From Streptomyces fulvoviolaceus (GTDB lineage Bacteria; Actinomycetota; Actinomycetes; Streptomycetales; Streptomycetaceae), in contig NZ_JOEY01000015.1 in NCBI RefSeq assembly GCF_000718165.1, forward strand, positions 186,001 to 250,000: DNA of 64,000 nt, written 5' to 3'. A program made the translations under genes and the position numbers. The notes below the pieces were generated by a model, which was not told the DNA's origin, did not search any database, and saw only the letters and a list, made by a program, of their open reading frames with translations. Positions 16,454-24,406 of this stretch are shown in pieces (positions within the stretch are counted from its first letter, which is position 1; each line of letters begins with the position of its first letter).

Positions 16454-17791
16454 ATGAGCGGCATGCTCGACAGCGGGACGCGGATGGCCGTGGAGAACGG
16501 CGACGAGATCGAGATCATCGACATGCTCGGCGCCGGCGGCCAGGGCGAGGTGTACCGGGTCCGGACACCGGGCGGGGACAAGGCCCTCAAGTGGTACTAC
16601 CCCACGTCGGCGACACCCGACCAGGAGACGATCGTACGGGAGCTGGTGACCCGGGACTTCGACGACGACCGGTTCCTGTGGCCGGAGGCGTACGTGAACG
16701 CGCACCGCGGCTCGTTCGGGTATCTGATGGGGCTCAGGCCGGAGCGCTACAAAGGCCTTCCCGACCTCTTCCGGCGCCAACTGCGCACCAGCACGGGTGC
16801 GTTGCTCACGGCCTGCCTGTACACGGTGGAGGCCTACCAGGCGCTGCACTCGCGCGGCATCGCCTACCGGGACATCTCCTGGGGCAACATCTTCTTCGAC
16901 CCGAGCACCGGTGACGTCCTGGTCTGCGACAACGACAACGCGGTGGTGGAGGGCGACGCCAGCGGCATCTCGGGGACCATGAAGTTCATGGCCCCGGAAC
17001 TGGTGCGCGCCGACCCGGGGGCGCGCCCCGGAACCCAGTCCGACCTGCACTCGCTCGCCGTGCTGCTGTTCATGCTGCTGATGAACCATCACCCCTTCGA
17101 GGGCCGACGGGAGTTGGGCATCCACTGCCTGGACGAGGCGGCGGAGCGCAAGCTGTACGGCAAGAACCCGCTGTTCGTCTTCGATCCGACGGACGACTCC
17201 AACGCGCCCGACCCGATGGAGCACTTGACGGTGCTGGCGACGTGGGACGCTGCCGCCGACAAGCTCCAGGAGCTGTTCCGGCGCAGCTTCACCGTGGGTC
17301 TGCACGAACCGGCGCGCCGGGTGCGCGAGTCCGAGTGGCGGGACGCGCTGCGGGCGGTGCTCGACTCGGTGGTGGAGTGTGCCTCCTGCGGGCGGCAGAA
17401 CATGACGGAGCCAGGTGAGAACCCGCCGCCGCGCGCCTGTTGGGGGTGCCGGGCACAACTGGTGCTGCCGCCCCGTCTGACGGTGACGACACCGCCGCCG
17501 CGCACCGAACACCACATCCGGCTGCGCCGGGCGGCCCGGGTGCAGGCGCACCATCTGCTGCCGGAGCCGACGCGGCACGACTGCTCGGACGCGAGCCTGG
17601 TCGCGGAGCTGGTCGAACATCCCTCGAAACCGGGCCGGTTCGGCATCGCGAACCGCTCCGGGGAGACCTGGCGGGGCACCCGCTCCGACGGCACCCCGCA
17701 GCAGATCGGCCCCGGTCAGACGGTGCCGCTGCGTTCCGGTCTGGAGCTGGATCTCGGGAGCGGGGTGCGGGCGGCGGTGCGGGCCAAGTGA
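16454..17791 (+). CDS. Protein kinase-like protein with C-terminal zinc ribbon (TerY-P kinase)
   Basis: 445 residues. Kinase landmarks: glycine loop GAGGQGEVY (26-34), Lys in ALKWYY, catalytic loop YRDISWGNIFF (the HRD motif reads YRD), CDNDNA in place of DFG, and MAPEL. After the kinase lobe (about 1-300) comes a zinc ribbon with CASCGRQN and CWGC, then a beta-rich C-terminal domain with NRSGETWRG and GLELDLGSG that may be FHA-like. The YRD and DND variants fit an atypical but probably active kinase, since Lys and both Asp are retained. Last gene of the operon; a strong hairpin follows within 3 nt of its stop. Confidence 0.88.
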   Translation: MSGMLDSGTRMAVENGDEIEIIDMLGAGGQGEVYRVRTPGGDKALKWYYPTSATPDQETIVRELVTRDFDDDRFLWPEAYVNAHRGSFGYLMGLRPERYKGLPDLFRRQLRTSTGALLTACLYTVEAYQALHSRGIAYRDISWGNIFFDPSTGDVLVCDNDNAVVEGDASGISGTMKFMAPELVRADPGARPGTQSDLHSLAVLLFMLLMNHHPFEGRRELGIHCLDEAAERKLYGKNPLFVFDPTDDSNAPDPMEHLTVLATWDAAADKLQELFRRSFTVGLHEPARRVRESEWRDALRAVLDSVVECASCGRQNMTEPGENPPPRACWGCRAQLVLPPRLTVTTPPPRTEHHIRLRRAARVQAHHLLPEPTRHDCSDASLVAELVEHPSKPGRFGIANRSGETWRGTRSDGTPQQIGPGQTVPLRSGLELDLGSGVRAAVRAK

Positions 17792-17793
17792 CC

Positions 17794-17826
17794 GTGAAGG
17801 GCACCCCACCGGGTGGGGGCCCTTCA
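17794..17826. terminator. Strong bidirectional hairpin terminator
   Basis: GTGAAGGGC at 17794-17802 pairs with GCCCTTCAC at 17818-17826, and the inner ACCCCACC and GGGTGGGG extend the stem. It begins 3 nt after the kinase stop and ends 25 nt before the stop of the convergent gene at 17851, so it can end transcription from both sides. No long T run is present. Confidence 0.85.
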
Positions 17827-17850
17827 CGTCGTACGGTCCGGCGAGGTGCG

Positions 17851-18171
17851 TCACATGCCGAGGATGCGGCCGATCTCCTGGGCCAGCGCGAGCCCGCCGC
17901 TGCCCGTCGCGACGCCGACGCCGATGGTCTCCAGGGCGGAGCGGATACGGCCCCGGTCGGGGCTCTGCCCGCCCTGCCCGGCACGGGCCAGCTCGCCCTG
18001 GACGATCTCGGCCTGCGGGACGAGCGCGGGGCTCTCGCGGCGCAGCCGGTCGACGAGTTCGCCCGCGAGGCGCAGGACGACCGCCGCGTCCGTCCCGTTG
18101 TTGATCTCGATACGGCCGTCGGGGCCGATGTTGCTGGGGCCGTTGACGTTGTTGATGTTGTACGTGGTCAT
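17851..18171 (-). CDS. Small protein with N-terminal NINNVNGPSNIG motif
   Basis: 106 residues, cytoplasmic, no named family. Residues 4-17 are YNINNVNGPSNIGP, identical to a segment near the C-terminus of the neighbouring 497-residue protein. A helical stretch follows (VVLRLAGELVDRLRR; ALVPQAEIVQGELARAG) and a Gly-rich C-terminal helix RIRSALETIGVGVATGSGGL. The layout, a short Asn-rich sequence joined to a helical module, resembles prion-like signalling pairs in which adjacent genes share one motif; this is inference. The ATG at 18171 is preferred, as it is the only start before the motif. Convergent with the kinase operon. Confidence 0.75.
   Translation of the reverse strand: MTTYNINNVNGPSNIGPDGRIEINNGTDAAVVLRLAGELVDRLRRESPALVPQAEIVQGELARAGQGGQSPDRGRIRSALETIGVGVATGSGGLALAQEIGRILGM
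18121..18162 (-). repeat. 42-bp exact direct repeat, copy 1 (encodes YNINNVNGPSNIGP)
   Basis: All 42 bases are identical to 18324-18365. It lies at the 5' end of the 106-residue gene and in the same reading phase as in the other copy. Identity at every third position shows either a recent duplication or gene conversion. Confidence 0.95.
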
Positions 18172-18208
18172 GTGCCGACTCCTGGTCCGGGCCCGGTGCA
18201 GAGCTTGA

Positions 18209-18250
18209 TGGTCAGGGCTTGATGGTCAGGGCTTGTTGGTCAGGGCTTGT
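18209..18250. repeat. Three tandem 14-bp repeats spanning a stop codon
   Basis: TGGTCAGGGCTTGA at 18209 is followed by TGGTCAGGGCTTGT at 18223 and again at 18237, with partial units on either side. The stop codon of the 497-residue gene (TCA at 18240-18242, minus strand) lies inside the third unit, and the last residues Asn-Lys-Pro come from the repeat. Slippage here could change the C-terminus because 14 is not a multiple of three. Confidence 0.9.
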
Positions 18251-19733
18251 TGGGAGGTGCCCCGCCGCCCGGCCCCGAAGGACCGCTCCCCTGGGGCGCG
18301 TTCGGATTGCCGATCTGGCCGCCGGGGCCGATGTTGCTGGGGCCGTTGACGTTGTTGATGTTGTAGGTCTGCGTGTTGATGTTCTGCTGGGCCTTGTCGA
18401 ACGAGCTGGTGTCGACGTTGTGGTCCTTCAGGAAGCGCTCGGTCGCGACGAGCACCCCCTGCTGGAGCCGGTTCAGGAAGTCCGCCGCGTCGGTGCGCTC
18501 GTTGTAGCCCGCCTGCTCCCAGTCGCCGATTCGCTCGCGCAGACTGTCGGGGGCGCCGTAGTCGTAGATCACATGCTGGTCGGTGATGTCCCGGCGCACC
18601 TTCTTCAGGAACTTCGCCGAACGGCGCCGCGTCCGGCCCCGCCCGCGGATGCGCCCCACGGCGCCCCTCAGCTCCGGCAAGGTGTGCGAAGTGGCATGCC
18701 CGACGAGGCTCCACCAGCGGTCGAAGGAGGCCACCGGCAGCCGGTCCAGCCGGTAGAAGCGGGCGCCGAGCGGAGGTATCGCGTAGACGGCGACCTCCCA
18801 GGTCAGACTGGGCCGGTTGAGGATCGCCCGCAGGTACATGGAGACGATGAGCCGGCCGCCCTCGCCGACCCGCTCCAGGCACAGATGGGTCCGCATGGCC
18901 GCGCCGGGGCTCTGCAGGCCCGCCTGGACGAGCTGCTTGGGGATCTGGGCCTGCGGCCGTCGGGTGCGGTCGGGCACCAGTTCCTGAAGCATGTAGGCGT
19001 GGCTGCCGAGGACGTAGAGCCGGTTCCTGGCGCGCAGGCCGTCCAGGCCGGAGATGCTCTCCATCTCGCGGGCCACATAGGTGTGGAGGTCGATGGCGTC
19101 GAAGGAGAGGATCGGGAGCTTGCCGCCGCCCGGCGCCTCGGCGGGCTTGCTGACGTCGATGGGCTGCCAGACGGTTTCCCTGAGTTCGTGGCCACTGCCG
19201 ACGAACGGGTTGTCGAGGGCGGCCGCGTCGGCGTACGGCAGGACGTTGGCGCGCTTGAGTTCGTGCAGCCAGGCCTCGGCCTCGGGTTCCACGGGTGGCG
19301 CGAGCTTCTCGGCCCGGTCCGGGTCGCGGAACACCTGCTGCGCCGCCGCGCGGGCCTGGGACTCCGCGTGGTGCACCAGCCACCACGCGGCCGCGAGGGC
19401 ACCGAGCAGGCCGTAGAACCCGATCTGGGCGACTGGCCCACGACCGCCGATCAGTCCCCCCAGGGCGACCAGCAGGGCGGTCACCAACAAGGCGCCGAGT
19501 GCGGCCAGTTGGCGGTCGAGCGCGGCGCGGCGGCGTACGGCCACGCGCGCGTGCCGGGCGAGGGCCACGAAGTTGACGCCGAGGGTCAGCCCCATCGCGT
19601 TCAGCCGGTCGCCGGTGAGGTCGCGGTCGACCTCCTGGGCAAAGTCGTCGTCGAGATGGACCGACGCGCACAGTCGCCGGGTCACTCCGTCCTTGCGGTA
19701 CTGCGGCAACGAAGGTAACGCTCTTCCCACCAC
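18240..19733 (-). CDS. Membrane protein with C-terminal NINNVNGPSNIG motif
   Basis: 497 residues. Two adjacent membrane segments lie at about 75-122 (LGALLVTALLVALGGLIGG and GFYGLLGALAAAWWLVHH). The central 330 residues are soluble and of unknown fold. The C-terminus has the shared motif YNINNVNGPSNIGP (about 457-470) and then a Gly/Pro/Asn tail ending NKP. Start at GTG 19733 after GGGGG and AGGT; codon 6 is then TTA (19716-19718), implying bldA control. A later in-frame GTG at 19685 would avoid the TTA. The gene converges on the GTPase/TerY-P operon and probably belongs with it. Function unknown. Confidence 0.75.
   Translation of the reverse strand: MVGRALPSLPQYRKDGVTRRLCASVHLDDDFAQEVDRDLTGDRLNAMGLTLGVNFVALARHARVAVRRRAALDRQLAALGALLVTALLVALGGLIGGRGPVAQIGFYGLLGALAAAWWLVHHAESQARAAAQQVFRDPDRAEKLAPPVEPEAEAWLHELKRANVLPYADAAALDNPFVGSGHELRETVWQPIDVSKPAEAPGGGKLPILSFDAIDLHTYVAREMESISGLDGLRARNRLYVLGSHAYMLQELVPDRTRRPQAQIPKQLVQAGLQSPGAAMRTHLCLERVGEGGRLIVSMYLRAILNRPSLTWEVAVYAIPPLGARFYRLDRLPVASFDRWWSLVGHATSHTLPELRGAVGRIRGRGRTRRRSAKFLKKVRRDITDQHVIYDYGAPDSLRERIGDWEQAGYNERTDAADFLNRLQQGVLVATERFLKDHNVDTSSFDKAQQNINTQTYNINNVNGPSNIGPGGQIGNPNAPQGSGPSGPGGGAPPNKP
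18324..18365 (-). repeat. 42-bp exact direct repeat, copy 2 (encodes YNINNVNGPSNIGP)
   Basis: Identical to 18121-18162. It lies near the 3' end of the 497-residue gene, so the same peptide closes one protein and opens the next one. Confidence 0.95.
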
Positions 19734-19869
19734 TGTGACCTGCCCCCCTTGCGTCTATGCGGGCCTCACCTTAGGGACAACCGGTGCTATTTGTCCCGGA
19801 GTTGAGGCGAGTCCACCCGAGAGGGTGCAGCCGCCTTGACACGGGGTGATGTTCAGGAGGCGCAAAGGC

Positions 19870-20466
19870 TCAGTGGGTCGCTTGGGCCCGCTGTCGCGGA
19901 TCCCGTCCGCTCGACGCCAGCGCCCGCTCGAACACGGGCGCGTCGTCCGGCACCGGTACCGGGTCCGCGAAGCCGTCGTACTGGCGGTAGAGGTCGCCGT
20001 GGGTGACGACCATGTCGAGGACGAGCCGGGCGGCGCCCTCCGAGACGTGGAACTCCTGGCCGGTGGCCACGGCGACGTCCCAGCCGTGGACCGCCGTCTC
20101 CTTGATGATCATCGCGGCGAGTTCGGCGGCGGGCATCTTCGCCATACCCAGGTCCACCTCGCCCTCCCACACCGCGGGATCGGCCCAGGCCGCGACGGCA
20201 CGGTCGAGCTGGGCGGCGTACGCCTCGGCCCAGTCCGGGTCGGCGGTGAAGTCGCGCGCGGTCAGTTCCTCGGGGAGCTGCTTACGCAGGGCGCGGTGCT
20301 CCATGCCGTGCGAGGTGTAGAGGACCCAGTGGTTGACCAGGGCCCGGACGTCCCAGTCGGGGCAGTGGGTCGGGTCGGTCAGCTGTGCCGCCGTGACGCC
20401 GCGTGCGACACGGGCCGCCTCGGCGGCACATTCGGTCATGTACGGGTACAGGTCGTCCTTCTTCAT
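19870..20466 (-). CDS. TIGR03086/maleylpyruvate-isomerase-type (DinB-like) protein
   Basis: 198 residues. Belongs to the mycothiol-dependent or metal-binding DinB-like group: N-terminal helix with CPDWDVRALVNHWV, a central HGWDVAVATGQ metal-binding segment, and LVLDMVVTHGDLYRQ near the C-terminus. Such proteins use mycothiol or bind a metal; the substrate is not known. The ATG at 20466 is preferred over the frame start at 20508, because the extra 14 residues would run into the start region of the adjacent gene's 3' end. The ketopantoate-reductase-like gene ends 25 nt upstream and is co-directional. Confidence 0.8.
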   Translation of the reverse strand: MKKDDLYPYMTECAAEAARVARGVTAAQLTDPTHCPDWDVRALVNHWVLYTSHGMEHRALRKQLPEELTARDFTADPDWAEAYAAQLDRAVAAWADPAVWEGEVDLGMAKMPAAELAAMIIKETAVHGWDVAVATGQEFHVSEGAARLVLDMVVTHGDLYRQYDGFADPVPVPDDAPVFERALASSGRDPRQRAQATH

Positions 20467-20491
20467 GCACCCCACGCTAGGAAGGGCCTGT

Positions 20492-21517
20492 TCAGGACTC
20501 TTGAACAAACGCGACAGCCTCGTCGGCGAGCCGGACCAGCTCCCCGACCGGCATCGCCCCGGCCGCCCGTCCCTCCCGCGCGAAGGTGTTGGCGAGCCGC
20601 TGCAGCAGGGCGTTCAGCGGGGTCGGTACGCCGTGCAGGCGCCCGAGCAGCACGATCTCGCCGTTGAGGTAGTCGGCCTCGATGGTGCCGGTGCCCCGGG
20701 TGAGGGACTGCCAGGAGGAGCCGCCGCCGCGCGGGGCGCCGTCGAGCGGTACGAGGTCGACCTTGCGGCCCCGCATGGCCCGCTGTTCCTCGTCGCTCGC
20801 GTACGGGATCCCGGCGGCGTCGAGCACGGCCGCGCCCTCGGCCCGCACCCGGCCGAACAGCACGATGGCCTCCTCGCTGTCGACGGGACCGGTGACGGCT
20901 TCGACGGCGTTGGCGAGGTTGGCCAGCAGCTTGGCGTACTGCCAGCGCGTCACGTCCGGCACGACCGGCGCCTCCAAGAACCTCGACTTCTCCAGGTCGG
21001 CGGCGACCAGGCGGATGGTCTCGTCCGTGCCGTGCGGGTACCCGCCCAGGTGGAGCATGCCGGTGAGCGGGGCCGCCCCGGCGGAGACGACGCCCGGTTC
21101 GACGAAGGTCGACGGCAGCCAGACGCAGACGCCGTACACCCGGCGGAAGCGGCGCAGGGCGATCCGCTGGCCCTCCACACCGTTCTGCGCGCACAGCAGC
21201 GGCAGCCGCTCGGCCGCCGTGCCGCCGCCCGCGACGGGCGCCGGGCCCCAGGCGTCCAAGGCGCCTTCGGTGTCCTGTGTCTTGACCGCGAGGACGAGCA
21301 CGTCGTCGGCCCGCAGTTCGCCGAGCGGACCCGGCCCGTCCACGACCGGCAGCCGGTACGTGAACTCCCCGTCCGGCACTTTCAGCCGCAGCCCGCCGTC
21401 CCGCAGCGCCGCGTGGTGCGCGCCCCGCGCGACCAGAACGACCTCGTGTCCCGAGCCCGCGAGCCGTCCGCCGATCGCTCCGCCGACCGCCCCTGCCCCG
21501 ATGATGATGTAGCGCAT
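20492..21517 (-). CDS. Ketopantoate reductase family protein (ApbA/PanE-like)
   Basis: 341 residues, cytoplasmic NADPH-dependent oxidoreductase. The N-terminal Rossmann motif is YIIIGAGAVGGAIGGRLAG (3-21), followed by VLAVKTQDTEGAL and the catalytic-helix region with AKLLANLANAVEA. PanE reduces 2-dehydropantoate in pantothenate synthesis, but many such paralogues in Streptomyces act on other substrates, so the role is not certain. ATG at 21517, divergent from the aldo/keto reductase with 38 bp between starts. Confidence 0.85.
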   Translation of the reverse strand: MRYIIIGAGAVGGAIGGRLAGSGHEVVLVARGAHHAALRDGGLRLKVPDGEFTYRLPVVDGPGPLGELRADDVLVLAVKTQDTEGALDAWGPAPVAGGGTAAERLPLLCAQNGVEGQRIALRRFRRVYGVCVWLPSTFVEPGVVSAGAAPLTGMLHLGGYPHGTDETIRLVAADLEKSRFLEAPVVPDVTRWQYAKLLANLANAVEAVTGPVDSEEAIVLFGRVRAEGAAVLDAAGIPYASDEEQRAMRGRKVDLVPLDGAPRGGGSSWQSLTRGTGTIEADYLNGEIVLLGRLHGVPTPLNALLQRLANTFAREGRAAGAMPVGELVRLADEAVAFVQES

Positions 21518-21555
21518 GGGACGAGCCTCGCACAGGTGTGTGTAACCTCCATTAA

Positions 21556-22395
21556 ATGATCAGGGAAACCTTTGCCCTGGGCGGACAGCTGCCGGTCCGG
21601 CGCCTCGGCTACGGCACCGCCCAGCTGACCGGCCCCGGCTACTGGGGTCCCCGCAGCGACGCCCGGGACGCGGTGGCGGTGCTGCGGCGGGCGGTCGAGC
21701 TTGGGGTCACGCTGATCGACACGGCGGACAACTACGGCCCGTCGATCGCCGAGGAACTGGTGGCCGAGGCGCTGCACCCGTACCCGGAGGGGCTGGTGAT
21801 CGCCACCAAGGGCGGGGTCGTACGCACCAGTGACAGCGCCTGGCACGTGGACGGGCGGCCGGAGCGGCTGCGGGCGATGTGCGAGGCGAGCCTACGGCGG
21901 CTGCGGCTGGACACCGTCGACCTGTACCAGCTGCACCGGCTCGACCCCGAGGTCCCGTTGGCCGAACAGCTGGGCGCGCTCGACGAGTTGCGGGCCGAGG
22001 GCAAGATCCGGCACATCGGACTGGACACGGTCACCGACGAACAGCTGTCGGCAGCCCTGGAGTTGACGTCCGTGGCGTCGGTCCAGAACCGGTACAACCT
22101 GCTCGACCGTTCCTCGGAGCCGCTGCTGAAGCTGTGCGAGGCGCACGGCATCGCCTTCCTGCCGTGGTTCCCGCTGGGCAACGGTTCGTTGACCTCGGAC
22201 CCGGTGTGCGCGGAGATCGCCGCGGCGCACGGCACGACTCCGGGGCAGATCGCACTGGCCTGGCTGCTGCACCGCTCCCCTGTGCTGTGCCCGACGCCCG
22301 GCACCGGGTCCCTCGTGCACCTGGAGGAGAACCTGGCCGCCGGCGCCGTACGACTGGCTCCGGAGGACAAGTCCCGGCTGGATTCCCTGGGTTGA
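21556..22395 (+). CDS. Aldo/keto reductase
   Basis: 279 residues, NADPH-dependent cytoplasmic oxidoreductase with a TIM-barrel fold. Family residues: GYGTAQLTGPGYWG, LIDTADNYGPSIAEELVAEAL (catalytic Asp and Tyr), VIATKGG (catalytic Lys), DLYQLHRLDP (His), and the cofactor segment GTTPGQIALAWLLHRSP. Substrate unknown. The start ATG follows an A/T-rich stretch with no clear Shine-Dalgarno site. A transglutaminase-like gene follows after 34 nt. Confidence 0.92.
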   Translation: MIRETFALGGQLPVRRLGYGTAQLTGPGYWGPRSDARDAVAVLRRAVELGVTLIDTADNYGPSIAEELVAEALHPYPEGLVIATKGGVVRTSDSAWHVDGRPERLRAMCEASLRRLRLDTVDLYQLHRLDPEVPLAEQLGALDELRAEGKIRHIGLDTVTDEQLSAALELTSVASVQNRYNLLDRSSEPLLKLCEAHGIAFLPWFPLGNGSLTSDPVCAEIAAAHGTTPGQIALAWLLHRSPVLCPTPGTGSLVHLEENLAAGAVRLAPEDKSRLDSLG

Positions 22396-22429
22396 CCCTG
22401 CCCCTGGGGCAAGGCCGAGGGTCCCCGGC

Positions 22430-23284
22430 ATGGACTTCTACCTGAAGCAGACGGCGTACAGCGATCCGGGGAGCCTGGACATCGGCGGGTTGCCGCGGGA
22501 TCCGGGGGAACTCGCGGGGGTCGTACGGGATCTGATCATTCATCGGGGCGAGGGTGAGCGCCTCGGCCACACCATTCCCGAGCAGCGGTTGCACGAGGAC
22601 GCCGAGTCGCGGTACGTGACCGAGATGCTCCGCATCCTGCGGGAGCTCCGGGACGCGCCGCTGACCGAACCGCGGGCGCCCGAGGAACGGTTCGTGGGCA
22701 CGTGCCGGGACTTCTCGCTCCTGCACTGTTCCCTGCTGCGGGCCACGGGTACTCCGGCACGGATCCGCTGCGGCTTCGGCACCTACTTCCTCGACGGCTG
22801 GTACGAGGATCACTGGGTCACCGAGTACCGCTTGCCGGACGGGAGTTGGCGGCTGGTCGACCCGCAGGTCCTGCACCCGTCGTACACCCTGGACTTCGAC
22901 CCGCTGGACGTGCCGCGGGACCGGTTCGTCGTGGCCTGGGACGTCTGGCGGGCCTGCCGTGCAGGTCGGGTCGATCCCCTGAGGTGCGGCTTCAGCCCGA
23001 TCGACCGCCTCAAGGGCCTGTGGTTCGTCCGGGCCAATGTGGGGCACGACCTTGCCGCCCTCCACGGCGTCGAGGTCCTCCCCTGGGACGGCTGGGGTCC
23101 GGAGATCCTCGACGACGCGTCCCTGACCGACGACGACCTGGTGCTGATCGACGCGGTCGCCGCGGCCGGATCCGAGGACGAACTGCGACGGCTGTACGGG
23201 GACCCGCGCCTGACCGTGCCGGACGTGATCACCTCGTACACCACCTACCGCGGCGTGCGGCAGGTCACCCTGCGTCGAGGGTGA
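22430..23284 (+). CDS. Transglutaminase-like domain protein
   Basis: 284 residues, cytoplasmic. The papain-like triad of the transglutaminase core is visible: Cys in GTCRDFSLLHCSLLRATGTP, His in WYEDHWVTEYRL, Asp in WRLVDPQV. These folds act as proteases or amide-bond enzymes; no substrate can be assigned. Probably cotranscribed with the aldo/keto reductase (34-nt gap). Its 3' end overlaps the convergent gene at 23265 by 20 nt. Confidence 0.85.
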   Translation: MDFYLKQTAYSDPGSLDIGGLPRDPGELAGVVRDLIIHRGEGERLGHTIPEQRLHEDAESRYVTEMLRILRELRDAPLTEPRAPEERFVGTCRDFSLLHCSLLRATGTPARIRCGFGTYFLDGWYEDHWVTEYRLPDGSWRLVDPQVLHPSYTLDFDPLDVPRDRFVVAWDVWRACRAGRVDPLRCGFSPIDRLKGLWFVRANVGHDLAALHGVEVLPWDGWGPEILDDASLTDDDLVLIDAVAAAGSEDELRRLYGDPRLTVPDVITSYTTYRGVRQVTLRRG

Positions 23285-23639
23285 ACGGTGTCGCCTGGTG
23301 GAAGTACAGCAGCCACCCGTCCTCGGTGCACCGCCACAGCGAACTGCGGTGCGCCCGGCTGCCGTTGTTCTCCGTGTCGAAGGTGAGGTGGACGAGGTCG
23401 GGGGCGAGCTGCACTCCCTGAATCCGGGACGCCACGATCGGCTTCGCCCCCGGATCCGTGGTCCTCGCCAGCGCGGCGATGATCGCCGCCCGGTCCCAGT
23501 GCCGCCCCGACGCGCCGAACTCGTGGAACTCGGGGTGCAGCAGCGCCCCGACGAGCTCGGGAGAGCTGCGCACCTCGGGGGCGAGGAGCCTCAACTCGCT
23601 CTCGATGGCCGCTTCGACGGCAGGACTCCGGTCAGCCAC
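23265..23639 (-). CDS. NTF2-like/DUF4440-type protein
   Basis: 124 residues. The pattern of N-terminal helices (VEAAIESELRLLAPEV), FHEFGASGRHWDRAAIIAAL, then a beta-sheet ending SSLWRCTEDGWLLYFHQATPF is the cone-shaped NTF2 fold of DUF4440 proteins. Small-molecule binding or isomerase roles occur in the family; none can be chosen. Starts 8 nt inside the 3' end of the DUF1697 gene, so it is coupled to it. Confidence 0.8.
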   Translation of the reverse strand: MADRSPAVEAAIESELRLLAPEVRSSPELVGALLHPEFHEFGASGRHWDRAAIIAALARTTDPGAKPIVASRIQGVQLAPDLVHLTFDTENNGSRAHRSSLWRCTEDGWLLYFHQATPFTLDAG

Positions 23640-24180
23640 CGGTCATCCCCACGAGCTTGACGACCGTGTTCCAGTTGCGGCTGGTGGCGATGACGCCCTT
23701 GTTCACACGGGGCTTGGAGAGGTGTTCGGCGAGCTTGGAGCGGCCGAGGCCGTTCGGGGCGTAGAGGTAGAGGGCGCGGTCGCCGAGGCGGAACTCCTCG
23801 GGGAGGTAGGTGTCGCGGTCGATCTCCGCGAAGCGGTCGGCGTCGACGGGGGCGGAGAAGTAGGTGACGTGGAGCTGCTTGGCCTCGAGCTCGGCGGCCG
23901 GGAAGGGGCAGTCCTCGGCGATCGCCTTCAGATAGGCGTGGTCGCGCACGATCACGTCGACCGCGAAGCCGAACCGCTTCTCGATCGCGCCCGCGAGCTC
24001 GGCGGCCAGGGACTCCTCGTCCCCGTGGTCGGCGGTGAAGACGGCCTGGCCGCTCTGCAGGTAGGTGCGTACGTCGTCGTGACCGAGGCCTTCCATCAGC
24101 GTGCGCAGGTCGGCCATGGGGACCTTCCTGCTGCCGCCGACATTGATTCCGCGCAGCAGCGCCGCATACGTCGTCGTCAT
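23632..24180 (-). CDS. DUF1697 family protein
   Basis: 182 residues. The N-terminal signature YAALLRGINVGGSRKVPMADL (5-25) and the later LEGLGHDDVRTYLQSGQAVF-like segment are diagnostic of DUF1697; the C-terminal KGVIATSRNWNTVVKL also fits. Function unknown; the family is small, cytoplasmic and widespread. ATG at 24180. Divergent from the MMPL gene. Confidence 0.9.
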   Translation of the reverse strand: MTTTYAALLRGINVGGSRKVPMADLRTLMEGLGHDDVRTYLQSGQAVFTADHGDEESLAAELAGAIEKRFGFAVDVIVRDHAYLKAIAEDCPFPAAELEAKQLHVTYFSAPVDADRFAEIDRDTYLPEEFRLGDRALYLYAPNGLGRSKLAEHLSKPRVNKGVIATSRNWNTVVKLVGMTGG

Positions 24181-24345
24181 TCGCTCACCTTAAGGCGGGT
24201 GCACCCTGATCGCCGCCCCGCAGAGCCGCCGTTAGATGTAAGGGCCACGCTCCTCCCCAGTGGGGAGGCCCCGGCATCCGAGGGGAGGACTCCCGGGCAC
24301 CGCACTTCACCGGGGAGCACGACGAGAAGGCTTTATCCGGCCCAT

Positions 24346-24383
24346 ACCTTCGAAACGAAAGGTGGCGGCAGGGGGCTGCCACC
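24346..24383 (+). promoter_or_regulatory. Inverted repeats upstream of the MMPL gene
   Basis: ACCTT-N8-AAGGT (24346-24363) is an operator-like inverted repeat 43 nt upstream of the MMPL start. Next to it GGTGGCGGC (24361) pairs with GCTGCCACC (ending 24383) with one mismatch, forming a hairpin just before the AAGGGGG ribosome site. A further hairpin, CCTCCCC-AG-TGGGGAGG, lies about 100 nt further upstream. No regulator gene is adjacent; a TetR-type operator is a guess. Confidence 0.35.
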
Positions 24384-24406
24384 GCTCACAAGGGGGCAAG
24401 CCCGTC

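Noticed and set aside
14948..17854. 968-codon open frame opposite the vWA, phosphatase and kinase genes
   Set aside because: Low-complexity Arg/Pro/Gly sequence, mirror of well-supported genes on the plus strand.
23265..23284. Overlap of two convergent genes as sign of a wrong call
   Set aside because: Both ends are supported by family match, and short convergent overlaps recur in this window (27711, 43455, 57195).
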